DNA from: Sporocytophaga myxococcoides DSM 11118 | Lineage (GTDB): Bacteria > Bacteroidota > Bacteroidia > Cytophagales > Cytophagaceae | DNA length: 64,000 bases | Direction: 5' to 3' | Assembly (NCBI RefSeq): GCF_000426725.1 | Contig: NZ_KE384560.1 | Coordinates: 580,960-644,959 of the forward strand | Shown: piece by piece, positions 57,092 through 64,000 of the stretch | Numbering within the stretch: the first letter of the stretch is position 1 | How the letters are laid out: each line of letters opens with the position of its first letter | Notes under the pieces: model-generated | Database searches by the model: none | Told to the model about the DNA's origin: nothing | The model's input: the letters and a program-made list of their open reading frames with translations, nothing else | Translations under genes and position numbers: made by a program

Positions 57092-57796
57092 GTGCTTACC
57101 AAAGTGGATTTCTCAGATAAATTTGAAGTTGTTTTCGAAGACAACCATCTCGTCATAGTAAATAAAAGAAGCGGCATACTCGTGCAGGGAGATGAGACAG
57201 GAGATAAAGCATTACCGGATTATATCAAAGATTATTTAAGGGTTAAATACAATAAGCCGGGAAATATTTTTGCCGGTGTTGTTCATAGGCTTGACAGACC
57301 TGTAAGCGGACTCGTTGTGATTGCCAAAACTTCCAAAGCTCTGGAAAGAATGAATGAGATCTTCAGAGAAAGAAAGGTTGAAAAAGTATACTGGGCAATT
57401 GTTGGGAATAAGCCACCAGAACTTTCTGGCAAGCTGGTTCACTGGATGAAAAAAGATGGAAAAGTTAACGTATCCAGAACTTATGACAATCAGATAAAGG
57501 ATAGTCTGCGAGCTGAACTGGACTATCAAATGGTAGGAAAGTCCGGTGAGCTGTACTTGCTTGAAGTAAATCCTCATACTGGGAGACACCATCAGATAAG
57601 GTCACAGCTGTCATCTATGGGATGTCCGATTAAAGGAGATGTGAAGTATGGATTTTCTGAAAAGAATGGTGATCATAGTATTTGCCTTCATGCAAGGAGA
57701 TTGAAATTTATTCACCCTGTAAAAAAGGAGCCGATTGAACTAATTGCAGATTTGCCGGGTTCGGGAGCTTGGGGAAAGTTCAAAATGTTTGAATAA
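57092..57796 (+). CDS. RluA-family RNA pseudouridine synthase
   Basis: A 234-residue enzyme converting uridine to pseudouridine in rRNA or tRNA. The catalytic aspartate is in GVVHRLDRPVSGLVVIAKTS; VFEDNHLVIVNKRSGILVQG begins the fold and HTGRHHQIRSQLSSMGCPI is the family C-terminal motif. There is no S4 domain, so it is a short RluA/RluC-type enzyme; the target site is unknown. The first usable start is GTG 57092; another GTG 12 bases on would also fit. Confidence 0.93.
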   Translation: MLTKVDFSDKFEVVFEDNHLVIVNKRSGILVQGDETGDKALPDYIKDYLRVKYNKPGNIFAGVVHRLDRPVSGLVVIAKTSKALERMNEIFRERKVEKVYWAIVGNKPPELSGKLVHWMKKDGKVNVSRTYDNQIKDSLRAELDYQMVGKSGELYLLEVNPHTGRHHQIRSQLSSMGCPIKGDVKYGFSEKNGDHSICLHARRLKFIHPVKKEPIELIADLPGSGAWGKFKMFE

Positions 57797-57855
57797 CTTC
57801 AGAATGTGTTCATAATTGGTAATTAATTTTCGGTTTAATAAAAATTTTATAAAGA

Positions 57856-58161
57856 ATGAGTTTTTGGTTAAGATTGAAAGATAAGTGGGGGATAAGAAGC
57901 AATTGGCAGATGACAATTATTTTTATTGTTTTTGCAATAACAGGAATGTCTGCAGTTGAAATCAGAAAGATTTTATTCCCATTGATGGGAGTAGTAGGTG
58001 ATACTCCTTTTTATGTAAAATTCCTTCTTTGGTTATTTGTAATCTTCCCATTTTACTATGTATTTCTACTAACATATGGATTTATTTTTGGCCAGTTTCC
58101 ATTCTTTTGGGCAATGACAAAAAAGACATTCGGAAGATTTGGAAAGCCATTTAGACGATAA
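57856..58161 (+). CDS. DUF6787-like small membrane protein
   Basis: A 101-residue protein. LRLKDKWGIRSNWQMTIIFI starts it; two transmembrane helices lie at about 20-37 and 53-75; the terminal GQFPFFWAMTKKTFGRFGKP matches the GQFxFFxxxxKRxxGR ending typical of the family. From memory this is the Bacteroidota DUF6787 group; the function is unknown. Its terminator follows within 10 bases. Confidence 0.75.
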   Translation: MSFWLRLKDKWGIRSNWQMTIIFIVFAITGMSAVEIRKILFPLMGVVGDTPFYVKFLLWLFVIFPFYYVFLLTYGFIFGQFPFFWAMTKKTFGRFGKPFRR

Positions 58162-58170
58162 AATCATTAT

Positions 58171-58200
58171 AAAAAAAGGGGAATAGAATTCCCCTTTTTT
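58171..58200 (+). terminator. intrinsic terminator
   Basis: AAAAAAAGGGGAAT/ATTCCCCTTTTTT with a 3-base loop; stem extended by A:T pairs on both sides. Confidence 0.93.
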
Positions 58201-58224
58201 ATTTTAAACACCCCAATAAAGCTA

Positions 58225-58266
58225 TTTTACTCCGGAGCTTCGGATCCTCTGAAGTCCGGAGTAGAA
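58225..58266. repeat. long GC-rich hairpin between convergent genes
   Basis: TACTCCGGA, a bulged G, CTTC, a 9-base loop containing GGATCC, then GAAGTCCGGAGTA: 13 paired bases plus flanking wobble/A:T pairs. It is much richer in GC than its surroundings. No T tract follows on either strand, and a complete terminator lies just to the left, so its role is unclear. Confidence 0.55.
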
Positions 58267-58284
58267 ATAACCACACTTACAAGA

Positions 58285-59193
58285 TTATAATACATAGAAA
58301 GATTCTACATGAGCTTTTGCTGTAGTAGAATCATCACTTAGTATTTGCATAAGATTTTTTTCAATAGTGTTAGCCAAAGCTGTTACCGGTATATCTGTTG
58401 GTCTGTTTTCAAAAGGATCCTGTAAGTGGATTGCCATTTTTTCCACAAGAAGTAATGCTGCGGTAATAGCGATCATTAGAGGAATCTCAAATAAGCCGAA
58501 GTAGCTGGTAAGTGCAAATGGAAACAGTATAATGAATATCCAAAGGGTAAAGTTGATATACATACTATAAGTAGTAGGAAAGATGGTATTCTTTATTCTT
58601 TCGCATTTACCCATAGAGTCACATAAATTGGTAATAATATGCTCTATTTTTACCTGTTGATAAGCATTGACCCAACCTTTTTCCAATGCACGATTTACAT
58701 CCTGACTATGAAGATACAGCAGTGCATTTGGCTTGTTATCATGTTTGGAAACATATTCAAGTTCCTTTTCAGAAAGGAAAGGTTTTATCCGGTTAAGATT
58801 TGTCTGGTTGCGCAAAGAGTCTCCAAGGCAGTAACACCACGCAATCTGACGCTTGATAAACTTTTCTTTGAATGAATGTTTTTCAACTGAAAACTCAGGA
58901 TCGTTTATAAAAGAAGATATCAGTCTGGAAAGCGTTCTTGAATCATTAACGATCGCCCCCCAGATAACTCTGGCTTCCCACCATCTGTCATATGCCTGGT
59001 TTGATCGGAAGGCGAGGAGTAAAGAAATAATGGTACCTAAAATTGTAGGTACACCGGTAGATACAGAAATGTTTTCCAGGTGCAATGATGAATCGAGGTA
59101 ACCAATTATCGTTGCGTAGATAACAATAAAGACAAGTTCATATTTGATCTTGCCCAATACATATTTTATAGGAATATTTTTCTTTAGAAGCAT
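58285..59193 (-). CDS. bestrophin-family anion channel
   Basis: A 302-residue membrane protein of the bestrophin (UPF0187) family. Landmarks are GVPTILGTIISLLLAFRSNQ, AYDRWWEARVIWGAIVNDSR and the C-terminal QDPFENRPTDIPVTALANTI. Four transmembrane helices can be placed. Bacterial bestrophins form pentameric channels. It lies 21 bases downstream of the universal-stress-like gene and is probably co-transcribed with it. Confidence 0.93.
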   Translation of the reverse strand: MLLKKNIPIKYVLGKIKYELVFIVIYATIIGYLDSSLHLENISVSTGVPTILGTIISLLLAFRSNQAYDRWWEARVIWGAIVNDSRTLSRLISSFINDPEFSVEKHSFKEKFIKRQIAWCYCLGDSLRNQTNLNRIKPFLSEKELEYVSKHDNKPNALLYLHSQDVNRALEKGWVNAYQQVKIEHIITNLCDSMGKCERIKNTIFPTTYSMYINFTLWIFIILFPFALTSYFGLFEIPLMIAITAALLLVEKMAIHLQDPFENRPTDIPVTALANTIEKNLMQILSDDSTTAKAHVESFYVL

Positions 59194-59214
59194 AGGTTTA
59201 TCTTAATCATGCAT

Positions 59215-59925
59215 TTAATTATAATTAACTCTTAATAGAGGAATACCTATTTCGAATTTGGAATGTGCAGACGTTCTATTTTTGAGCATTGAATTTTTTC
59301 TTTTAGCATTCATCTCTATCAATAAATTAATCTGCATTTCTTTTAACACTGATACCGCTTTGGAAACAGAAATTGATTTATCATTAATGTTTACCAAACT
59401 ATCTGACTCATTAATTATGCAAAGCCGCTGTGATGGTAATAAGTTCTGAAGGTCTGTTGGTATTGTTTTATAACCTTTTGGAATGATAATTCCGACAGAA
59501 GGATTAGTATTGATTTTACAGCCTTGTGGAATATGGAGTACCGGAGCATTACTTTTTTTTATTATATCAAACAATTCTTCCTGTTCCTTCTTGCATTGTC
59601 TGTCCGATATCACAGAAAATTGTATTCCATATTCACTGATGATATGCTCAAGTATAGCTTCAGATATTCCATATTGGCAGTGCATGTGAATATGTATATC
59701 TGTATCAGTTGCTTCTGCCTTGATTTTATCTAATTCCTCTTGAAAGTCACTGCCTGGATAGTTTTTGTATTTAGGCAGAAATAATGTTTCAATGATGGAA
59801 TTCGGAAGTGGTACAGAATACAATAGAATAATCTTTAAAGAACTGGAGTTAACCAATGCTTTAAGGTTCTTAATTGTAATAAATGTTTCTTCCGAGAAAT
59901 CCGTTGGAATCAGAAATGTTAGCAT
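59215..59925 (-). CDS. universal-stress-protein-like protein
   Basis: A 236-residue cytoplasmic protein. The N-terminus TFLIPTDFSEETFITIKNLK matches the first strand and helix of UspA domains; the second half is a degenerate domain. The GxxGxxG(S) ATP-binding loop typical of ATP-type members is not apparent, so it may not bind ATP. The first gene of an operon with bestrophin; a -7 box lies at 59944-59951. Confidence 0.75.
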   Translation of the reverse strand: MLTFLIPTDFSEETFITIKNLKALVNSSSLKIILLYSVPLPNSIIETLFLPKYKNYPGSDFQEELDKIKAEATDTDIHIHMHCQYGISEAILEHIISEYGIQFSVISDRQCKKEQEELFDIIKKSNAPVLHIPQGCKINTNPSVGIIIPKGYKTIPTDLQNLLPSQRLCIINESDSLVNINDKSISVSKAVSVLKEMQINLLIEMNAKRKNSMLKNRTSAHSKFEIGIPLLRVNYN

Positions 59926-59943
59926 ATCTGTTCTGTTTCCTTA

Positions 59944-59951
59944 CAAAATTA
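59944..59951 (-). promoter_or_regulatory. -7 box for the USP-bestrophin operon
   Basis: Reads TAATTTTG on the minus strand, an exact consensus, with a leader of about 15 bases. The remaining gap up to 60124 is AT-rich with no other recognisable element. Confidence 0.5.
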
Positions 59952-60124
59952 GAATGCGGAAATTAAAATGAGCTGAGACGGTTATAAAAATATGATTATA
60001 ATTTTTGGAAAAAAATTAACACATCATCTGTCAATTCCCCATATATACTGACATTTTTATTAATGACAGGAGTTAAGATTAGAATGAAATTAGAAAAATA
60101 TTAGATGGGTTTAATGTTGAATTA

Positions 60125-61501
60125 TTATTCACTTAGTTCTTCTCGATTAAAGTAAATACTAATAGTTGTTCCTTTATCCTTTTCTGAATTGATAGAAATT
60201 TTTCCATGATGCAGACGGATAATCTTGAGGGAAAGGGGAAGGCCAATGCCATGTCCTACGAAATTTGTTGTATTGCTTCCCCTATAAAATGGCTCAAATA
60301 CATGGGTGATATCTTCAGCTGGTATTCCGATACCAGAGTCTGTAACGCTTATTTCAAGAAGCTTTTCGTTAGCAAAAAGTTTTACAATTACCTTTTGGTT
60401 TTCAGAGTATTTGATGGCATTGTGAATAATGTTGATGATTGCGAGTTTCATCCACATTCTATTTACTGAAAGGGATATCCATTCAATGTTTTCAGGCATT
60501 TCAGAAAATTCAAGGCTAACCTGATTGTCAGGTATTCTTCTTGTGAGATCTGCTTTTACTGCAAGTAAAAGCTCGTCCATCTGAACTTTTTCTGTGATCA
60601 GCTTTTTACCATCAAAGCCCAGTTGAGACATTTTTAACAAGCTCGTTATGAGTTGGTCCAGTTTACTTGCTTCCAATGCAATTGTATTCAAAGATTGGAT
60701 ATATTCTTCAGTACTTCTGGGCCTTTTCAGGATGATCTCAGACTCACCTAATATTGTTGTAAGTGGAGTTCTTAATTCATGAGAAGCGTTGCTTACAAAA
60801 TGGCTCTGCATTTCAAAAGAAGCTTCCAGTCTGTCAAGCATGTTGTTAAAGATATTTGCAAGGTGAGACAATTCGTCCTTTCCATTTCCTGGCTCAAGGC
60901 GAAGGTGCAGATTAGATGCACGGATCTGATCAACCTCTTTTACAATTCGGGCTATAGGGTTTAATATTTGATTTGAAAATAGTATTGCTGCTATGAGTAT
61001 AATTACACAACATGCTATGAAACCTATAATAAGTAAATTTCTCAGAGATGAAAGAAGTTCATTTCCTTCCTGGTCAATAGCAGTAAGTATTACAGCATAA
61101 TGAGGATATTGGTCTTTATAATAAACTCCAACAAAAAAGTCATCTCCGTCTTTATATTCAGCATATCCTGTTTTAATAATATCATCCAGAAAGGTTGAAG
61201 GCAAAGCACTTAAAACGTTTCTTTTTGCCTTGGAATAAATGGTATCTGTCCGAATTAAATATTCTTTTTCACCTGTCAAAGGTACAAGGTGTTTTTTGCG
61301 GACTTCTTCATATACAGGTTTTGCATTTAAATCTTCCTCCATATGCTTGTGCGCTGCTATGGAGGCTCTAGCCTTAAGTCTTGTATAAAAATTTCTGGTC
61401 GCGAAATGAGATGTAAATAAAAATATAAAAATACTTAACAACAGCAAAGTTGCTGCTGTCAGAGAAATATAAAGAATAATAACTTTATTACGTATGGTCA
61501 T
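60125..61501 (-). CDS. sensor histidine kinase
   Basis: A 458-residue membrane kinase. Transmembrane helices lie at about 8-28 and 155-177 with a periplasmic sensor domain of about 125 residues. A HAMP linker follows (about 178-230), then the HisKA domain with the phosphorylated His in FVSNASHELRTPLTTILGES. The ATPase domain carries N box IIHNAIKYSE, G1 VTDSGIGIP, F box FEPFYRG and G2 GHGIGLPLSLKII. It starts 1 base after the response-regulator gene ends. The signal is unknown. Confidence 0.95.
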   Translation of the reverse strand: MTIRNKVIILYISLTAATLLLLSIFIFLFTSHFATRNFYTRLKARASIAAHKHMEEDLNAKPVYEEVRKKHLVPLTGEKEYLIRTDTIYSKAKRNVLSALPSTFLDDIIKTGYAEYKDGDDFFVGVYYKDQYPHYAVILTAIDQEGNELLSSLRNLLIIGFIACCVIILIAAILFSNQILNPIARIVKEVDQIRASNLHLRLEPGNGKDELSHLANIFNNMLDRLEASFEMQSHFVSNASHELRTPLTTILGESEIILKRPRSTEEYIQSLNTIALEASKLDQLITSLLKMSQLGFDGKKLITEKVQMDELLLAVKADLTRRIPDNQVSLEFSEMPENIEWISLSVNRMWMKLAIINIIHNAIKYSENQKVIVKLFANEKLLEISVTDSGIGIPAEDITHVFEPFYRGSNTTNFVGHGIGLPLSLKIIRLHHGKISINSEKDKGTTISIYFNREELSE

Positions 61502-61502
61502 T

Positions 61503-62183
61503 TTAGTCGTCTTTTCTCATAACATAGCCCATACCAACTACAGTGTGTATCAATTTTTCTTCGAACCCTTTGTCTATTTTTTTTCTTAAATAGTTAATGT
61601 AAACATCCACCACATTAGTATTCATGTCAAAATTAATATCCCAAACATTTTCAAGTATGCTTACCCTTGATAATACTCTTCCCTGGTTTATCATGAGATA
61701 TTCCAGAAGTTTAAATTCTGTGGCTGTGAGTGTTATTTTTTCATCTCCTCTTTTGACAGTTTTATTGGAGGTGTTTATTTCCAAATTGGAAAACTTTAAT
61801 ATGAAGTTTTTGGGATTGTTTTTCTGGGTTCTCCTTTTAATCGCTTCTATTCGTGCCAACAGCTCGGAAAATTTAAATGGTTTTATCATATAGTCATCAG
61901 CGCCTGCATTAAGGCCGGATACTACGTTTTCAGTAGTTCCAAGTGCTGTTAGCATTATGATAGGTACATCGGTATTGTCCTCTCTTATTCGTCTGCAAAC
62001 CTCCATCCCATTGATACCGGGAAGCATAAGATCAAGTATAACCAGGTCAAATGCGTGATCAGTCATCATCTGAAGACCGGTAGCTCCGTCCATAGCTATG
62101 CTTGCGGAATGTCCTTCTTCCTGAAAGCCTCTCATAATAAAAGAAGCGACATTTACTTCATCTTCAATGATCAGAATTTTCAT
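61503..62183 (-). CDS. OmpR-family response regulator
   Basis: A 226-residue transcription factor. The receiver domain starts MKILIIEDEVNVASFIMRGF, with the phospho-acceptor Asp in LVILDLMLPGING and the Lys in MIKPFKFSELLARIEA. The C-terminal winged helix has LTATEFKLLEYLMINQGRVL and VDVYINYLRKKIDKG. I start at ATG 62183; an in-frame TTG at 62204 lies inside the -7 box. Cognate to the histidine kinase downstream. Confidence 0.96.
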   Translation of the reverse strand: MKILIIEDEVNVASFIMRGFQEEGHSASIAMDGATGLQMMTDHAFDLVILDLMLPGINGMEVCRRIREDNTDVPIIMLTALGTTENVVSGLNAGADDYMIKPFKFSELLARIEAIKRRTQKNNPKNFILKFSNLEINTSNKTVKRGDEKITLTATEFKLLEYLMINQGRVLSRVSILENVWDINFDMNTNVVDVYINYLRKKIDKGFEEKLIHTVVGMGYVMRKDD

Positions 62184-62201
62184 TTTTTGTAAATCTAAAT
62201 T

Positions 62202-62209
62202 CAAATATA
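62202..62209 (-). promoter_or_regulatory. -7 box for the two-component operon
   Basis: Reads TATATTTG on the minus strand, an exact consensus, with a leader of about 15 bases. It also decides the response-regulator start codon. Confidence 0.6.
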
Positions 62210-62381
62210 CTTACCGTTCTTTTTTAATTTTTAGTATGAAGAAAATTTCCTTTGACTTTTTATAGTTTTTGAGCAAAAACTTAAAATGTAAAGTCGGAAA
62301 TGATTCCGTAGGATCTTGATTATAAATGATTTTTAAAAAACTTTGAGCTATGTTTTTTAAACAGAAACTTTTTTAAGATAG

Positions 62382-62411
62382 TTTGAAATAATTAAATAAG
62401 TTTTATTTTTA
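62382..62411 (+). promoter_or_regulatory. possible promoter of the AAA+ gene
   Basis: TTTG at 62382-62385, an 18-base spacer and TATTTTTA at 62404-62411, one mismatch from consensus. Leader of about 60 bases. The rest of the 62210-62474 gap is AT-rich; nothing else was recognised. Confidence 0.4.
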
Positions 62412-62474
62412 CCTTAATCAATTCCATTAAAAGAGTCTCCCACTCTTTCCCTTGAACTTAATAATACCAGTAAA

Positions 62475-63821
62475 ATGACAACGCAAACTGAGGTTATCCG
62501 GCGGAATTATGCAGCTTTAAATATGGATATCTCCTGGCTGGAATCTGTTCTTGATCTGAGAATTTCATTCCAGGTTTTTGAAGGGGATTTGCTCTCTCTA
62601 GTCCCGGCTCCCGAAGTGTTGGTAGGAGATATCTATAGTTCCATTATTGAAAAATGTAATCTTTCACCGGCAGAAAGGCTGATACTTGTATTGAGTCTTA
62701 GTCCATTTTTAAAGCCGGAATTAAGCAATAGATTTCTTTCCGTAAAAAATCAGCTGGAAATGATACCATCAGAAATAGGTGGTACTCTTGGCAAGGCTTA
62801 CAGAGGCTTTATACCTACAATACAAACTGCACTTTATCTGCTTGCTGGTAGACAGGGAAATGCACTTGATTGGTTGTATTTGTTTAATCCGGAAGAGAAA
62901 TTGAGCGCATTTCACCTTATTTCTCTTTATGCAGCCCAGACTGATGAGCCTTTCACAAGCCAGTTACTAAATCCTTCAAAGGAAATCATAGATTGTCTGA
63001 TTAATGGGAAGGCACTGGAACCTCACTATTCACCTGATTTTCCTGCTGAAAAAATATCAACTTCACTGGAATGGAATGATCTGGTGTTAAATAAGGAAAC
63101 ACAGGATCAGGTTGAAGATATTCTTGATTGGGTTCGTTTTGAAAAACAGTTGTTAAGTAATAAAGACTATGCCCGAAAGACAATGCCTGGTTATAGGGCA
63201 TTATTTGCAGGGCCTCCCGGAACAGGAAAAACTCTAACAGCTTCCTTAATCGGAAAAGTTACAGGAAGGGAAACTTATAAGATAGATCTATCTATGATCG
63301 TATCAAAGTATGTAGGAGAGACAGAAAAAAATCTTTCAAAAATTTTTAGCAGAGCACAAGGACAAAATTGGATCCTTTTTTTTGATGAAGCTGATGCATT
63401 ATTTGGTAAAAGATCAGAAACGAAAGATGCTCATGACAGATATGCGAATCAAGAGGTAGCATACTTACTTCAACGTGTGGAGCAATATGATGGACTTGTT
63501 ATACTAGCCAGCAATTACAAAAAAAATATTGATCAGGCATTTTATAGAAGACTTCAATCAATTGTGAGCTTTTCCTTGCCTGACTATTCAGAACGGTTGC
63601 TGTTGTGGGAAAAAACAAAACCAGAGGGGTTTGTTTATGATGAAGGTGTAGACCTGAATAATCTTGCAGAACGTTATAAAATTTGCGGAGGATCTGTAAC
63701 AAATGTATTGCGCCATTGCTGTCTCAAGGCTGTCTCAAGAAGCTCAAATAAAATAATGTCTAAAGATTTACTGACTGGTATAAACAGAGAATTTGCAAAA
63801 GAGGGTAAAGCAGGTGTTTAA
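62475..63821 (+). CDS. AAA+ ATPase resembling those of extracellular contractile injection systems
   Basis: A 448-residue protein. Residues about 1-190 are a helical N-terminal region without a known signature. The AAA+ module spans about 200-440: Walker [17 protein letters not shown] (GPPGTGKT at 246-253), sensor and Walker B region NWILFFDEADALFGKRSE, the loop AHDRYANQEVAYLLQRVEQY, VILASNYKKN and an arginine finger in FYRRLQS. The stretches YKIDLSMIVSKYVGETEKNL and DAHDRYANQEVAYLLQR are, to my knowledge, characteristic of the ATPases encoded with phage-tail-like injection particles (Afp15/PVC15 type). Structural genes such as sheath, tube and baseplate would be expected nearby but none lies within this window. 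Confidence 0.85.
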   Translation: MTTQTEVIRRNYAALNMDISWLESVLDLRISFQVFEGDLLSLVPAPEVLVGDIYSSIIEKCNLSPAERLILVLSLSPFLKPELSNRFLSVKNQLEMIPSEIGGTLGKAYRGFIPTIQTALYLLAGRQGNALDWLYLFNPEEKLSAFHLISLYAAQTDEPFTSQLLNPSKEIIDCLINGKALEPHYSPDFPAEKISTSLEWNDLVLNKETQDQVEDILDWVRFEKQLLSNKDYARKTMPGYRALFAGPPGTGKTLTASLIGKVTGRETYKIDLSMIVSKYVGETEKNLSKIFSRAQGQNWILFFDEADALFGKRSETKDAHDRYANQEVAYLLQRVEQYDGLVILASNYKKNIDQAFYRRLQSIVSFSLPDYSERLLLWEKTKPEGFVYDEGVDLNNLAERYKICGGSVTNVLRHCCLKAVSRSSNKIMSKDLLTGINREFAKEGKAGV

Positions 63822-63961
63822 TATTTATAAGAAATAAATTGTCTTTTAAACTTATCTTTAAATCGTCAAAGGAGTATTGAATAAATTGCTCTTGAACCAT
63901 TTGTAAATTCCACAACCCTGAAGCCAAATAGGAGAAGGTGATTAAGATAAGAAAAGAGGTT

Positions 63962-64000
63962 ATGACCTTATTACATTCAAATATTAGATTGGCAGATTTT
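63962..64000 (+). CDS. possible start of a further gene (cut by window edge)
   Basis: ATG at 63962, preceded by AAGAGGTT, opens a frame of 13 codons to the window end (MTLLHSNIRLADF). The frame is also open back to a GTG at 63938. Too little is visible to identify the product. The 63822-63961 gap shows no recognisable promoter or terminator. Confidence 0.3.
   Translation, partial: MTLLHSNIRLADF

Overview
This window looks like chromosomal DNA from an AT-rich member of Bacteroidota, most likely a cytophaga-like (Cytophagales) organism. Four things support this. Promoters fit the Bacteroidota TTTG / TAnnTTTG (-33/-7) pattern, and most genes lack a Shine-Dalgarno. Outer-membrane families typical of the phylum are present: OmpA with PD40 repeats, FadL/OMPP1, DUF4468, and a domain like the type IX secretion C-terminal signal. 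Gene order is Bacteroidota-like (rsfS-ftsH; folP-cdaA). S4, S14 and L36 have lost all or most of their zinc cysteines. The species cannot be named from this evidence. No tRNA, rRNA, CRISPR array, insertion sequence or prophage was seen, and no gene-free stretch exceeds 300 bases.

Layout. 1-12.3 kb is housekeeping: a truncated LpxH-like hydrolase, a LUD protein, ftsH and rsfS (minus); birA and ahcY (plus); rsmG, an ECF-like sigma factor and a family 2 glycosyltransferase (minus); tgt and an LptF/LptG permease (plus); ispE (minus); then a PglC/PglD-like sugar-transferase and acyltransferase pair (plus). 12.4-16.6 kb is one very large secreted TPR-CHAT protein. 16.8-35 kb is the ribosomal superoperon: rpsL-rpsG-fusA-rpsJ, a terminator and new promoter, then rplC through rplQ, including secY, map, infA, a 38-residue rpmJ and rpoA. 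35-42.8 kb holds carA, eno, an FtsB/DivIC-like gene, a class A penicillin-binding protein and a PorE-like OmpA protein.

42.8-45 kb is a small accessory patch: two tandem paralogous mini-genes with a strong Shine-Dalgarno, a tiny basic secreted protein, a DUF4468 protein and two small proteins, one apparently read from a leaderless message. 45-50 kb carries cdaA and folP (minus) facing a DUF1599 / DoxX-like / peptide-permease / aroK operon (plus). 50-54 kb is a minus-strand envelope group: an Asn/Ser/Tyr/Gly-rich lipoprotein, a FadL-like porin and a TlpA thioredoxin ending in two tandem sorting-type domains. 54-62 kb has proS, panB, a pseudouridine synthase, a DUF6787 protein, bestrophin, a universal-stress-like protein and a two-component system. 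The window closes with an AAA+ ATPase that strongly resembles those of extracellular contractile injection systems; if such a cluster exists, it lies to the right of this window.

Recurring themes are divergent gene pairs whose two -7 boxes face each other within a few bases (rsfS/birA, ispE/sugar transferase, folP/DUF1599), frequent GTG/TTG starts, and evidence that the ribosomal superoperon is divided by internal promoters and terminators.
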